This document shows positions 22,105 to 31,867 of a stretch of DNA of 64,000 nucleotides, in pieces. Origin of the DNA: an uncultured Alphaproteobacteria bacterium. GTDB lineage: Bacteria; Pseudomonadota; Alphaproteobacteria; HIMB59; GCA-002718135. Made by a program: the position numbers and the translations under genes. Under the pieces are notes generated by a model. That model ran no database searches and was not told the DNA's origin. It saw only the letters and a program-made list of their open reading frames with translations. Within the stretch, counting starts at the first letter, position 1. The number at the start of each line of letters is the position of its first letter. The stretch is from positions 1 to 64,000 of the forward strand of contig CACLXJ010000004.1 in NCBI GenBank assembly GCA_902610845.1. The letters run 5' to 3'.

Positions 22105-23627
22105 AGGGACGCAAATTCTAAATAGTCGTTGTGTTTAATAAAATCTTTCATTTGATCATCATATTGATCATTGAAACGTTTGTATTCATCTCTGGCAAAA
22201 GGTTTTAGATTAAAATTATTCATTTCTTCTCTTGCAATATCTTTTTTAAGCAAACCAAGTCCATCTAAAACAGGATAGTATAATTGTGACTGAACATGTG
22301 GTAGCCCTGATAGATATAAATCAAAATCACTCATCCTAGGTAGTTGGTTGTTCCATTTATTAATTAATTTTAAGGTATCTTCATGGATGCATTCATTTTT
22401 TATAAATTTCCAAAAATCACTATCCTCCCTATTTGAAATATAATGTGTATTCAGAAATATCATGAAGTCATCAAATTGATGTCCTACTCTTTCATTAAAT
22501 TCATCAATTACCTTTTCATTATTAAAATCCATTTCTTCTTTAAGATAATCGGTTGCAAATAAGATCATTTGTATCAGAGTACTATGGATTGAAGTAGCTT
22601 CTAATGGTTCAAGGAAGCCAGAGGCTAATCCAATGGCAATACAATTTTTTACCCATGATTTTTCTATTCTTCCAGAAGTAAATTTTATGTCATTTCTCGG
22701 TTCAATTTCGTGTCCTAAAACTTTCTCTATTTCAATTTTAGCTTCTTCAGGACTAGTAAAATCATCACAATATACATAACCCGCACCAATTCTTTCTTGA
22801 GTTGGTATTTGCCACATCCAACCATTTTTTTGTGCCCAAGCTAAAGTATAATTACTAATATTTTTTTCATCTAATTTTAAAAAAAAAGGCATAGCTCTAT
22901 TTACTGGTAAATTTTTTTGATAAGATTTCCAACCAACATTAAATATTTTATTTATAAGAAGTTTTCTGAAGCCTGTACAATCAAAGACTAAATCTGTTTC
23001 AATTTCTTTTCCACTTTTAAAATGAAGTTTTTCAATTTCTCCGTTTTGATTTAATGATGCATGAGTATAAACTTCATCTAGAATTTCTATATTTTTAGAT
23101 CTTTTTCTTAAATAGTTTCCAACAAGATTATTATCAAAATGATAAGCATAGAAAAAAGGACTCTTTAAATCTGGTCTATTGTTTTCAAAATTAAAGGGAA
23201 CTTTATTTTTTTCCATTAGTTTTGTATGCAAGTGTACATCAGCAACTGATCTACCCGCAGCAACAGCATAAACATTTAAATATTCAAAATCTTCGGGAAC
23301 TTTTTTAGAGGCTAATAAGTGTGGGTCATCAATAGGTCCATAATATTGATGATTTAGTTCTTTCCAGTCTTTATGAACAATTCCAAATTTTAAGGTTGCT
23401 TTTGTTTCTTTTAGAAAGTCTAATTCATCTAAGTTATATCTTTTTAAAAAATCATAAAATATACCTGTTGTCCCTTCTCCTACACCAATTATCGGAATAC
23501 TAGAAGGATCAACAATGGTTACTTTTATATCTTGTTTGTTTGTATAAAAAAAATCACTAAGAATATATGCAGAAATCCAACCGGCAGTTCCCGCACCAAG
23601 AATAGTAACATTTTTTATTTTTCTCAT
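22101..23627 (-). CDS. Flavin-dependent (tryptophan) halogenase family protein
   Basis: GAGTAGW at N-terminus, PIIGVGEGTT, conserved-Lys region ATLKFGIVHKDW, WxWxIP motif (GWMWQIPTQERIGAGYVY), GLASGFLEPLEATSIH. Confidence 0.92.
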   Translation of the reverse strand: MRKIKNVTILGAGTAGWISAYILSDFFYTNKQDIKVTIVDPSSIPIIGVGEGTTGIFYDFLKRYNLDELDFLKETKATLKFGIVHKDWKELNHQYYGPIDDPHLLASKKVPEDFEYLNVYAVAAGRSVADVHLHTKLMEKNKVPFNFENNRPDLKSPFFYAYHFDNNLVGNYLRKRSKNIEILDEVYTHASLNQNGEIEKLHFKSGKEIETDLVFDCTGFRKLLINKIFNVGWKSYQKNLPVNRAMPFFLKLDEKNISNYTLAWAQKNGWMWQIPTQERIGAGYVYCDDFTSPEEAKIEIEKVLGHEIEPRNDIKFTSGRIEKSWVKNCIAIGLASGFLEPLEATSIHSTLIQMILFATDYLKEEMDFNNEKVIDEFNERVGHQFDDFMIFLNTHYISNREDSDFWKFIKNECIHEDTLKLINKWNNQLPRMSDFDLYLSGLPHVQSQLYYPVLDGLGLLKKDIAREEMNNFNLKPFARDEYKRFNDQYDDQMKDFIKHNDYLEFASL

Positions 23628-25249
23628 TAGAAGATAATATCAAAGGCAGATTTTATTAAATTCTTCGTATAATCATTCTGTGGGTTTTTTAATATATTTT
23701 TTGCCACACCCTGCTCTAAAATTGACCCATCTTTCATAACAATTAAATTGTGACTTATCGATCTAATAACTCTTAGGTCATGACTAATAAAAATATAAGT
23801 AGTTTTATGATTTTCTTGAAGCTGTAGCAATAATTCTAAAATTTGTTTTTGAATAGATAAATCAAGTGCAGATGTAGGTTCATCTAAGAGCACAAATTTT
23901 GGGTTTAAAACAAACGATCTTGCAATAGCAATTCTTTGTCTTTGTCCTCCAGAAAACTCATGGGGAAATCTAAGCATAGAACTGGGTTCTAAACCAACTT
24001 CATTCATTATATTTTCAATTTTATTTAAACGCTCGTTTTTATCTTTTACATTCAGCGCTACAATTAATCCTTCTTCAATAATTTGTTTAACTGACAATCG
24101 AGGATTTAAAGATGCGTATGGATCTTGGAAAACAATCTGCATTTGATTTCTAAATGGTTTAAATTGCTTTCTAGATAAATTATCAATTCTATCTTCAAAG
24201 AAATTTATTTTACCCTCTACTTCTGTGTTAGATTCTCTGTCGACTAATCTTAATAAAGTTTGACCTAAAGTAGTTTTACCGGATCCACTTTCACCAACAA
24301 TTCCGAGAGTCTCACCTTCTTTAAGATCGAGACTAATATTATTAACAGCATTAATTGATAAAACTTTATTTTTACCTGAAACTTTTACTTTAGTATTGAA
24401 GGTTACATTAAGATTATCTCCCGCAAGTATACTTCTTCCACTCTTATCATAATATAAATCTCTTTCTTCTGGCTCTGAAGATAATAAGTGTTTTGTATAA
24501 TTATCTTTTGGATTTTCAAAAATTTCTTTTGTTTTTCCTGTTTCCTTTATACTTCCATTATACATTACACAAACTCTATCACTAATTTGTCTGACTATTG
24601 TAAGATCATGTGTGATAAACAAAATTGACATTTGATATTTTTTTTGAAGACCTTGGAGTAATTTGAGAATCTCTGTTTGTACTGTAACATCAAGAGCGGT
24701 AGTTGGTTCATCAGCAATAAGTAAATCAGGATTATTAGCTATAGCAATAGCAATCATAACTCTTTGCCTTTGCCCTCCTGATAATTGATGTGGGTACTGT
24801 GATAATCTAGATTCTGGTTCTGGTATTTGAACTTGATTTAACAATTCTAAACATTTCTCTTTAAGCTCTTTATCTGAAAATTTTCCGTGAATTTTTAAAA
24901 CTTCACTGATTTGATTTTCAATTGTGTATATGGGATTTAACGAACTCATCGGTTCCTGAAAAATCATTGAAATATTTTTTCCTCTAATATTTTGATACTC
25001 TTTCTCTGAATAAGAATTTATATTTGTTCCATTAAATTTAATTGAAGTTTTGTCAGATATTACAGCGTTCTCGGCAAGTAATCGAATGATCCCTCTGGCT
25101 GTAACTGATTTTCCAGAGCCGCTTTCTCCAACCAATGCTAAAGTTTCACCTTTTTTAATATGAAATGATATTCCATTTACTGCATTAACTTCACCACTAT
25201 CAGTATTAAATTTTACAAACAGATTTTCTATTTCAACAAGATTGGTCAT
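23627..25249 (-). CDS. ABC transporter with two fused ATP-binding domains (Dpp/Opp/Yej-type)
   Basis: Two Walker A (GESGSGKSVTARG; GESGSGKTTLGQ) and two signature motifs (LSGGQRQRVMIA; FSGGQRQRIAIA). Confidence 0.95.
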   Translation of the reverse strand: MTNLVEIENLFVKFNTDSGEVNAVNGISFHIKKGETLALVGESGSGKSVTARGIIRLLAENAVISDKTSIKFNGTNINSYSEKEYQNIRGKNISMIFQEPMSSLNPIYTIENQISEVLKIHGKFSDKELKEKCLELLNQVQIPEPESRLSQYPHQLSGGQRQRVMIAIAIANNPDLLIADEPTTALDVTVQTEILKLLQGLQKKYQMSILFITHDLTIVRQISDRVCVMYNGSIKETGKTKEIFENPKDNYTKHLLSSEPEERDLYYDKSGRSILAGDNLNVTFNTKVKVSGKNKVLSINAVNNISLDLKEGETLGIVGESGSGKTTLGQTLLRLVDRESNTEVEGKINFFEDRIDNLSRKQFKPFRNQMQIVFQDPYASLNPRLSVKQIIEEGLIVALNVKDKNERLNKIENIMNEVGLEPSSMLRFPHEFSGGQRQRIAIARSFVLNPKFVLLDEPTSALDLSIQKQILELLLQLQENHKTTYIFISHDLRVIRSISHNLIVMKDGSILEQGVAKNILKNPQNDYTKNLIKSAFDIIF

Positions 25250-26352
25250 TATTTTTTAGTAGTTGTTGCATAAGGATCAATTGCATCTCTCAAAGCATCG
25301 CCCAAAGCATTAAATCCTAAAACTGAAATTAAGATTGCAAATACAGGACTTAGGACCCATGGATAACTTCCAATGGTTCGCAAATCTTGAGCAGAGTTTA
25401 ATTGTAGCCCCCAACTAACAAAAGGTGATTGAATCCCAAGTCCTAAAAAACTAAAAAAACTCTCGGTTAAAATTACTGATGGTATTAATAGTGACACACT
25501 AACTATAACATGACTGGTAACATTCGGAAGTAAATGTCGATAAATAATTCTTAAATCATTTGAACCTAATGCTTCAGCTGCTTTAATATAATCCAATCTT
25601 CTTAGTGATAGAGTTTTTCCACGAACCTCTCTTGATAGCTGTGCCCATCTCAGTGATGATAAAATAAATGCCATAAAAATAAATATTAAAAATGGATCCA
25701 TCTGTCTTGGAAGTATTGCGACAAGTGATAAATATAATGGTAAATCAGGAAAGGCTAAAGCTAGTTCTGTAACCCTTTGAGTAGCAATATCAAATTTTCC
25801 TGCAAAATAACCAGAACTTATTCCAACTAAAATACCAATGAAAGTGGTAATACTAACTACTATTAGTGCAAATAATAATGTTACTCTGCTTCCTTTAAAA
25901 ATTCTTGATAGCATATCTCTACCGTAAGCATCAGATCCAAGGAAAAATACTTTAGATCCATCTTTAGTGGTAAATAAGTGAAAATCTAATTTCATTCCAA
26001 GAAAATTATATTTCCACCCCCTTGTAAAAAAATAAAGATAATTTTTTTGTGAATAATCTGTCTCCATTATAGGTTCAAATGTATCAGGATCAAAAGACTC
26101 ATTAAAACCATATGAGAATGGTCTTAAAGAAAAATTATTTTCTTCATCAAAAAAGTGAATTCCCTGCGGTGGATAAAATACTCTATCACTATCTCTTGCC
26201 GCAGGATCATAAGGTGATAAAAAATCTGCAAAAACTGCAGAAAAAATTAAAAACCCTACAAAGACTAAACCAAGTATTCCAACTCTATTTTTTAAAAATC
26301 TTTTTTTGACAAGAGAAAAATAAGAATTTTGCAAGTTAGAACTTATTTCCAT
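25249..26352 (-). CDS. ABC transporter permease (OppC/YejE-like)
   Basis: FLKNRVGILGLVFVGFLIFSAVFADFLSPYDP..., YIKAAEALGSNDLRIIYRHLLPN; start trimmed from 26442 to MEISSNLQ. Confidence 0.92.
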   Translation of the reverse strand: MEISSNLQNSYFSLVKKRFLKNRVGILGLVFVGFLIFSAVFADFLSPYDPAARDSDRVFYPPQGIHFFDEENNFSLRPFSYGFNESFDPDTFEPIMETDYSQKNYLYFFTRGWKYNFLGMKLDFHLFTTKDGSKVFFLGSDAYGRDMLSRIFKGSRVTLLFALIVVSITTFIGILVGISSGYFAGKFDIATQRVTELALAFPDLPLYLSLVAILPRQMDPFLIFIFMAFILSSLRWAQLSREVRGKTLSLRRLDYIKAAEALGSNDLRIIYRHLLPNVTSHVIVSVSLLIPSVILTESFFSFLGLGIQSPFVSWGLQLNSAQDLRTIGSYPWVLSPVFAILISVLGFNALGDALRDAIDPYATTTKK

Positions 26353-26357
26353 AATAT

Positions 26358-27356
26358 TTAATTCTGCCTTACGCGTGGATCTAAAATGGCTAGTAGAATA
26401 TCTGCAATAATATTTCCAATTATTAATATTACTGTTAAACAAAATAAAATTGCGGCTGTAGTATATGTGTCTTGTCTTTGAATGGATTCTACCAAAAGTG
26501 GTCCTGCAGTTGGAATGGATAAAACAATTGCAGCTTCTAGTTCTCCCATTAACATATAAGGTAAAGCAATACCCTGAAACATAACAAGAGGGTGTAAAGC
26601 ATTTGGAACTGCATGACGATACAACGTTTGATTTTCAGATAAACCTTTTGCTCTTGCAGTTTCAATATACTGCATTCGCATTACATCTAATAAATTTCCA
26701 CGCATAACTCGCATGTTATAAGCAAGTCCTCCAATAATTGCGATTAGAAATATTGGCCAAATATGAAGTATACCATTCCATAACTTTGCAAATGACATTG
26801 GTTGAACTGCGTAATATGGTGAATACATAGAACCCGTGTTGTCAGAATTTAAAACAATTGCTAACCAATACATAATTAAAAGTGCTAGAAAAAAACGTGG
26901 AATTGTCATTCCTAAAAAAGCGAACACAGTAGCTACATTATCACCTAACTTGTTTTGATTTTTTGCTGCATAAATTCCAATAAATACACCTATAGTTGTT
27001 GCAAAAAAATGACAGATTAATGCTATTACTAATGTTCTAGGCAATCTATCAGCTAACATCTCACTTACAGGTTTGTTGTAGTGCATTGAAAAACCAAAAT
27101 CAAAATTTAGAACAATATTTTTAATCCAATTAAAATATCTAATTACAACTGGCTCATTCAGACCATATTTTTCTCTCAATGATTTTGTAAGTTCTAAAGC
27201 TTGTTCTTGTGTAATATTTGCTAAAGCCTTAGTTTGACTAACGTACCACGTTGCATAATCACCTGGCGGTAATTCGATAATAAAAAAAATAATTATACTG
27301 ATTACAAAAAGAAGTGGAAGTGAATAAAGAATTCTTCTGATAATAAATGAAAACAT
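26358..27356 (-). CDS. ABC transporter permease (OppB/YejB-like)
   Basis: FIIRRILYSLPLLFVISIIIFFI..., YIETARAKGLSENQTLYRHAVPNAL. Confidence 0.94.
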   Translation of the reverse strand: MFSFIIRRILYSLPLLFVISIIIFFIIELPPGDYATWYVSQTKALANITQEQALELTKSLREKYGLNEPVVIRYFNWIKNIVLNFDFGFSMHYNKPVSEMLADRLPRTLVIALICHFFATTIGVFIGIYAAKNQNKLGDNVATVFAFLGMTIPRFFLALLIMYWLAIVLNSDNTGSMYSPYYAVQPMSFAKLWNGILHIWPIFLIAIIGGLAYNMRVMRGNLLDVMRMQYIETARAKGLSENQTLYRHAVPNALHPLVMFQGIALPYMLMGELEAAIVLSIPTAGPLLVESIQRQDTYTTAAILFCLTVILIIGNIIADILLAILDPRVRQN

Positions 27357-27369
27357 ATTTTTTTATAAT

Positions 27370-27394
27370 GTAAGGGGCTATGTTAGCCCCTTAC
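27370..27394 (-). promoter_or_regulatory. Perfect 11-bp hairpin downstream of the third SBP gene
   Basis: gtaaggggcta-tgt-tagccccttac; no U-tract immediately 3' on the minus strand. Confidence 0.75.
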
Positions 27395-27405
27395 AAAAAG
27401 ATTTA

Positions 27406-29460
27406 TTAATCAATACCAGGAACTCTTCCTGGGAATAATTCATCCAATTGATCATATTGATAAACCCAGAATTGTTCACGGATAACTGTATCTTCAGCCC
27501 ATTGATAAGCGAGAACAGGCATTCCATCAGCTAAATTTTGAATTCTTTTATTTATCAAAAGAGCTGTTGGGTACTGAACTATACCAGGTTGATAGACATT
27601 TTCAGTGAATAATTTCTGATATTGAGACATCAATTGTTTTGCTTCATCTCCTTCAACACCGTCTCTCCATCTTTCAAGAATTTGAACTATTTCTTGTTCA
27701 AATGATTGTAATTGTTGAGGGTGTTCATCAGTTCCTAGATGAGGAGTAAAAGATGAAGTTGTTATAGGGCCTAGTTCTTCCCAATAACCTGAGTTTGGAA
27801 AAGCATACTCCTGTTGAGCTCTGCTAATTATCCAATCATACTCACCTGATTGTCTTGTTGGTTCTGTGTCTTCCATTGGTTTAACATTTACTTTAATTCC
27901 AACTTCAGACATCATAGTTGCAAGACCATCACCAATTAGTTTCTCGTTTTCACTATCCTTATTTTGCGTCAAATTAATAACAAGATCTCCGCCTCCGTTA
28001 GGAAGGTTTCGAACACCATTACCATCAGTGTCTGCAAGTCCTAAACCATCTAGTAGAGCATTTGCCCCTCCAGGATTATAAGGAAAAAATGATGTAGCTT
28101 CAGGATCAAAGAAGGCGCTATCTCTTGCCATACCACCAGCATAAACAGTAGCAAAAGGCCCTTTTGACATAGCATTCGCAAATGCTTTACCATCTATTGC
28201 GTGCTGAATAGCTTTTCTAAAATCCAAATTTCTATTTAGATCTCGAATAGCAGCCATCTGATCATCTAACACACCTACACCAATCGCTTGATTCATATAA
28301 AGATGATATCCCATAGTTCTTCCACTAAATGAAAGTCCTGCTTGCGCGTCTTCACTCTTAGATTCTTTAACAGCTTCTAAGTATAGAGGAACATTCTCCA
28401 TATTTGAGAAGTCAGCGTTACCAGCTAAGGTATCAACTGTTCTTTGGCCCCATGTTTTTAACTGGAACACCATCTCGTTCATATACGGAAGCTGTTGTCC
28501 TTTACTATCTACTTTCCAATAATATGGATTTCGACGAAGTATAACGACTTCATCTTGTTTATATTCGACTGCTGTCCAAGCTCCCATACTTACCCAAGGT
28601 AATCGTCCAGCTGGAAACGCAGCTACATAATCATCATAAGATGTACCATCATACTTAGGGTGATGCTCTTTAAGTAAGTGTGAAGGTCCAGGGCATCCGT
28701 TTATATATGCCATAGAGTGCAAATTAAGTTTTGGTTCATTTTGTGGAAACGTCCACTTAATTTGAGTTGGGCTTAATATTTCTAAAGTTGTGCCTGCACC
28801 CATAGTAGTAGCATTCATTCTTGTTGGAACATTCTCATCGAGAACATTGTCTTCCCACCAAAAACGAACATCTTCAGAATCAAAAGGATCTCCATCAGAC
28901 CATTTAGCACCATCAATAAGATTCATTGTTAACGAATTTCCATCCCATTCCCAATCAGTTGCTAGGTTTGGTAAAGGATAAGAGTCTTCGGCTTTTAGTC
29001 TTACCATTGGACCATTTCTTGTTAAACATTCTTGAACTGTGTAATTAATTCCACCCCATCCTTGATGTTGTGAAGCTGTCCAGTTCCATCCTTCTGGTCT
29101 TCCTCCAATAGTATGTCTAAAAGTTCCTCCATAGCGACCAATACCATCTGGCATTGCATCTCCATTAAAAACTAAAGGTTTTTTTGGCAAACGTTCCCAT
29201 ATTGGGGGGAGTTTTCCTTCTTGAACAAGAGCGCTTATATAGTCTGGTTCATATAGAAATTCAAAGTCTCCAATATCTTGATAGCTCATCAATTCATCTC
29301 GTCCGACAAATTGAACTTCTTGCATATTTTCAATTGCAGGTGCTGACGGAAGTGCTGTGGCACCCTCCGGTCTAGCAGATACATTTGTACTAGTTAATGC
29401 AAAAGTAGCAGAAGCTACGCTAGCAAGTAATGTGGATCTAAATTTATTTTTTTTCATCAT
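27406..29460 (-). CDS. ABC transporter substrate-binding protein, family 5 (oligopeptide/oligosaccharide type)
   Basis: Signal peptide; GIGRYGGTFRHTIGG..., SLTMNLIDGAKWSDGDPFDSEDVRFWWEDN. Confidence 0.93.
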   Translation of the reverse strand: MMKKNKFRSTLLASVASATFALTSTNVSARPEGATALPSAPAIENMQEVQFVGRDELMSYQDIGDFEFLYEPDYISALVQEGKLPPIWERLPKKPLVFNGDAMPDGIGRYGGTFRHTIGGRPEGWNWTASQHQGWGGINYTVQECLTRNGPMVRLKAEDSYPLPNLATDWEWDGNSLTMNLIDGAKWSDGDPFDSEDVRFWWEDNVLDENVPTRMNATTMGAGTTLEILSPTQIKWTFPQNEPKLNLHSMAYINGCPGPSHLLKEHHPKYDGTSYDDYVAAFPAGRLPWVSMGAWTAVEYKQDEVVILRRNPYYWKVDSKGQQLPYMNEMVFQLKTWGQRTVDTLAGNADFSNMENVPLYLEAVKESKSEDAQAGLSFSGRTMGYHLYMNQAIGVGVLDDQMAAIRDLNRNLDFRKAIQHAIDGKAFANAMSKGPFATVYAGGMARDSAFFDPEATSFFPYNPGGANALLDGLGLADTDGNGVRNLPNGGGDLVINLTQNKDSENEKLIGDGLATMMSEVGIKVNVKPMEDTEPTRQSGEYDWIISRAQQEYAFPNSGYWEELGPITTSSFTPHLGTDEHPQQLQSFEQEIVQILERWRDGVEGDEAKQLMSQYQKLFTENVYQPGIVQYPTALLINKRIQNLADGMPVLAYQWAEDTVIREQFWVYQYDQLDELFPGRVPGID

Positions 29461-29536
29461 TCCTCCACTTAAAATTTAATAAAACCTATAATATTATCTT
29501 AATAATGAGAAGTATTATTTAAGTTTAGAATTAGTA

Positions 29537-31000
29537 TTATAAATTAAAAGCATCTTTTTCGACTAAAATAGACCTTTTTTCTCTTTTTATTTTTGTTTTT
29601 ATCGAAATTCCTTTCACGGATTTATTGTATTTATAGTTTTTAATTTTTTTTAGATTCCTTTTAATACTATTAATTTTTGATTTAAATTGCGGAAGCCATT
29701 TTTCTTGAGCGAGAAGCATTTCGTCAACCATTTGCCAAACTTCTTCTGGTGAGCATACTGAGCTTACTAAAGGATCTTGAAGTACAGCAAGTTTTAATAA
29801 TTCAACATCGCCATTGACTGCAGCTTTAACAGCCATTCTTTGTACGTCAATGGATGTACTACACAATGATGCGCATTGAAGTGGTAATTTTATTCCTTTA
29901 ATCATCTCCAAACCTTTACTGCTGACATAGCCAGTACTTTCAATCACACAATCTTCGTCTAGATTGGAAATAGTTTTATTGTTAATAACATTAAAATGTC
30001 CCCTATATTTTTTTCCAGTTTCAATTGCTTCAATTATATAACTTCCATGTTCAGACGATCTTTTATAATCATTGAGATTGATTCCAGATTTTTTTAAATA
30101 CTTAGGATAATCTTCTACAAACCAATTTCTTTTTTCATTGCATACTCTTAAGTAACCACCTGTTTCACCGTGTATCCAATTTGAAAGGCTAATCCATTTT
30201 TTTACGTCATTTTGAGTACGTCTATACCATGGCAAGTATTCACTTAAATGACCGTTACTCTCAGTGGAGAAATATCCGAACTTATCTAAAACATCTATCC
30301 TAACTTTTTCATCTCTTGAAAATTTTTTATGTTTCTTTAACGATTTAGAAAGCTGTTCTTTTGTAATTTTTTTTCCTTTGTACTTTAAATCCAAATACCA
30401 CGTCATGTGATTTATTCCACTGCAAGAATATTGCAATTTATTAAATGGAATGTTTAATGAATCTTCTATTAATTTTGCACCAGCTTGAACTCCATGGCAA
30501 AGGCCGATTGTGTTGACTTTACCAATTTCATTTGCTGCCCAGGTATTCATAGCCATAGGATTTGCATAATTTAAAAATAGTGCATTTTTTTTGGCATATT
30601 TTTTTATATCTTTACAAAAATCTAAGATAACAGGAAGATTACGCTGCCCGTACATTATGCCGCCGGCACAAATAGTGTCTCCCACACATTGATCGATACC
30701 AAATTTTAATGGAATTGATATGTCTGTTTCAAATGCTTCCAATCCCCCCACCCTTACACAACTAATGATATATTTTGCATTCCTTATTGATTCTTTTCTA
30801 ACAGGTTCAATGCTGAGTTTAGTTGGAAGATTATTAGCTTTAATGTCTTTTTGAATTAATTCCGCTACCATCAACAAGTTGCTTCTAGATATATCATGAA
30901 GAGAAATTTCTATATTTTGAAGTTTTTTAACTTTTAATATATCTCGAACTAGGGTTTGAGTAAAACCAACACTACCGGCGCCAAGAAATGATATTTTCAT
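29537..31000 (-). CDS. Glycoside hydrolase family 4 (CHGV motif type)
   Basis: MKISFLGAGSVGFTQTLVRDIL, GDTICAGGIMYGQRNLPV, NYANPMAMNTWA, GLCHGVQ, CSGINHMTWYL. Confidence 0.93.
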   Translation of the reverse strand: MKISFLGAGSVGFTQTLVRDILKVKKLQNIEISLHDISRSNLLMVAELIQKDIKANNLPTKLSIEPVRKESIRNAKYIISCVRVGGLEAFETDISIPLKFGIDQCVGDTICAGGIMYGQRNLPVILDFCKDIKKYAKKNALFLNYANPMAMNTWAANEIGKVNTIGLCHGVQAGAKLIEDSLNIPFNKLQYSCSGINHMTWYLDLKYKGKKITKEQLSKSLKKHKKFSRDEKVRIDVLDKFGYFSTESNGHLSEYLPWYRRTQNDVKKWISLSNWIHGETGGYLRVCNEKRNWFVEDYPKYLKKSGINLNDYKRSSEHGSYIIEAIETGKKYRGHFNVINNKTISNLDEDCVIESTGYVSSKGLEMIKGIKLPLQCASLCSTSIDVQRMAVKAAVNGDVELLKLAVLQDPLVSSVCSPEEVWQMVDEMLLAQEKWLPQFKSKINSIKRNLKKIKNYKYNKSVKGISIKTKIKREKRSILVEKDAFNL

Positions 31001-31066
31001 ATGTTTATTTCTAAACTTCTTAATTTATTTGACAATATTATTATTTATTTCTAACATAAAAATTAT

Positions 31067-31798
31067 ATGTCAGATTTTACAGAGTTTTTAGAGAATGGGT
31101 ATATTCTAAAAAGAAATCTTTTTTCCCAAGATGAAATATCAAAACTAATTAAATTTATTGAAGAAAATTCTGAGAAAGAAAAGAATGCTAGAGAAACTTT
31201 TAGTTCCTCAGGTAAGCTTAATATGACGTTATGGAATCATCCATCTGAAGATTTATTTGGAAAATTTTCTACCAATGAAAGAATAGTTAAGCCTATGGAA
31301 GAATTTCTTGGAGATGAGGTCTATCACTATCACTCAAAAGTAATTTGGAAAAAACCTGGTGATGGAGGGTTTGATTGGCATCAAGATTATGGATACTGGT
31401 ATCATAATGCCTGTCTGTACCCCGACATGGGGTCTTGCTTTATAATGCTAGACAAGGCTACAAAAGAAAATGGATGTCTGAAAGTTTTAAAAGGATCACA
31501 AAAAGTTGGAAGAATTGGTCATGGCGTTTCTGATACTCCTGAACAAACAGCTGACTTGGATAGGATACGCGAATTAGAAAAAAGACATGAGTGTATCCAT
31601 ATTGAAGCTAATCCAGGTGACGCACTTTTTTTTCATGCAAATCTTTTACATTCCTCTGATGCAAATAAATCAAATGAATCAAGAAGAACATTAATTGTTT
31701 GTTTTAATACTAAGTCTAATAATCCATATAAAGAAAACAGTCATGCAAGTTACTCACCATTAAAAATTTCTTCATATAATTCGATTATGGAATATTAA
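31067..31798 (+). CDS. Phytanoyl-CoA dioxygenase (PhyH) family protein with canonical HxD...H...R
   Basis: FDWHQDYGYW, FFHANLLHSSDANKSNESRRTLIVCFN. Confidence 0.92.
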   Translation: MSDFTEFLENGYILKRNLFSQDEISKLIKFIEENSEKEKNARETFSSSGKLNMTLWNHPSEDLFGKFSTNERIVKPMEEFLGDEVYHYHSKVIWKKPGDGGFDWHQDYGYWYHNACLYPDMGSCFIMLDKATKENGCLKVLKGSQKVGRIGHGVSDTPEQTADLDRIRELEKRHECIHIEANPGDALFFHANLLHSSDANKSNESRRTLIVCFNTKSNNPYKENSHASYSPLKISSYNSIMEY

Positions 31799-31867
31799 CA
31801 AAATGAAGCTTAAAATATTTTATAATAATATTTTAAAAAAATGATTTATACTTACTGAATTAGAATT

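Noticed and set aside
26112-26309. 65-aa plus-strand ORF in the OppC-like permease
   Set aside because: Antisense shadow ORF.
26353-26442. N-terminal extension of the OppC-like permease
   Set aside because: Falls within the upstream permease; MEISSNLQ at 26352 is a better start.
27866-28081. 71-aa plus-strand ORF in the family-5 SBP gene (also 28790-28981 and 29184-29375)
   Set aside because: Antisense shadows of a well-supported SBP gene.
31811-31836. AT-only inverted repeat aaaatatt...aatatttt between PhyH and desaturase
   Set aside because: Weak A/T stem expected by chance at this composition; not a convincing terminator.
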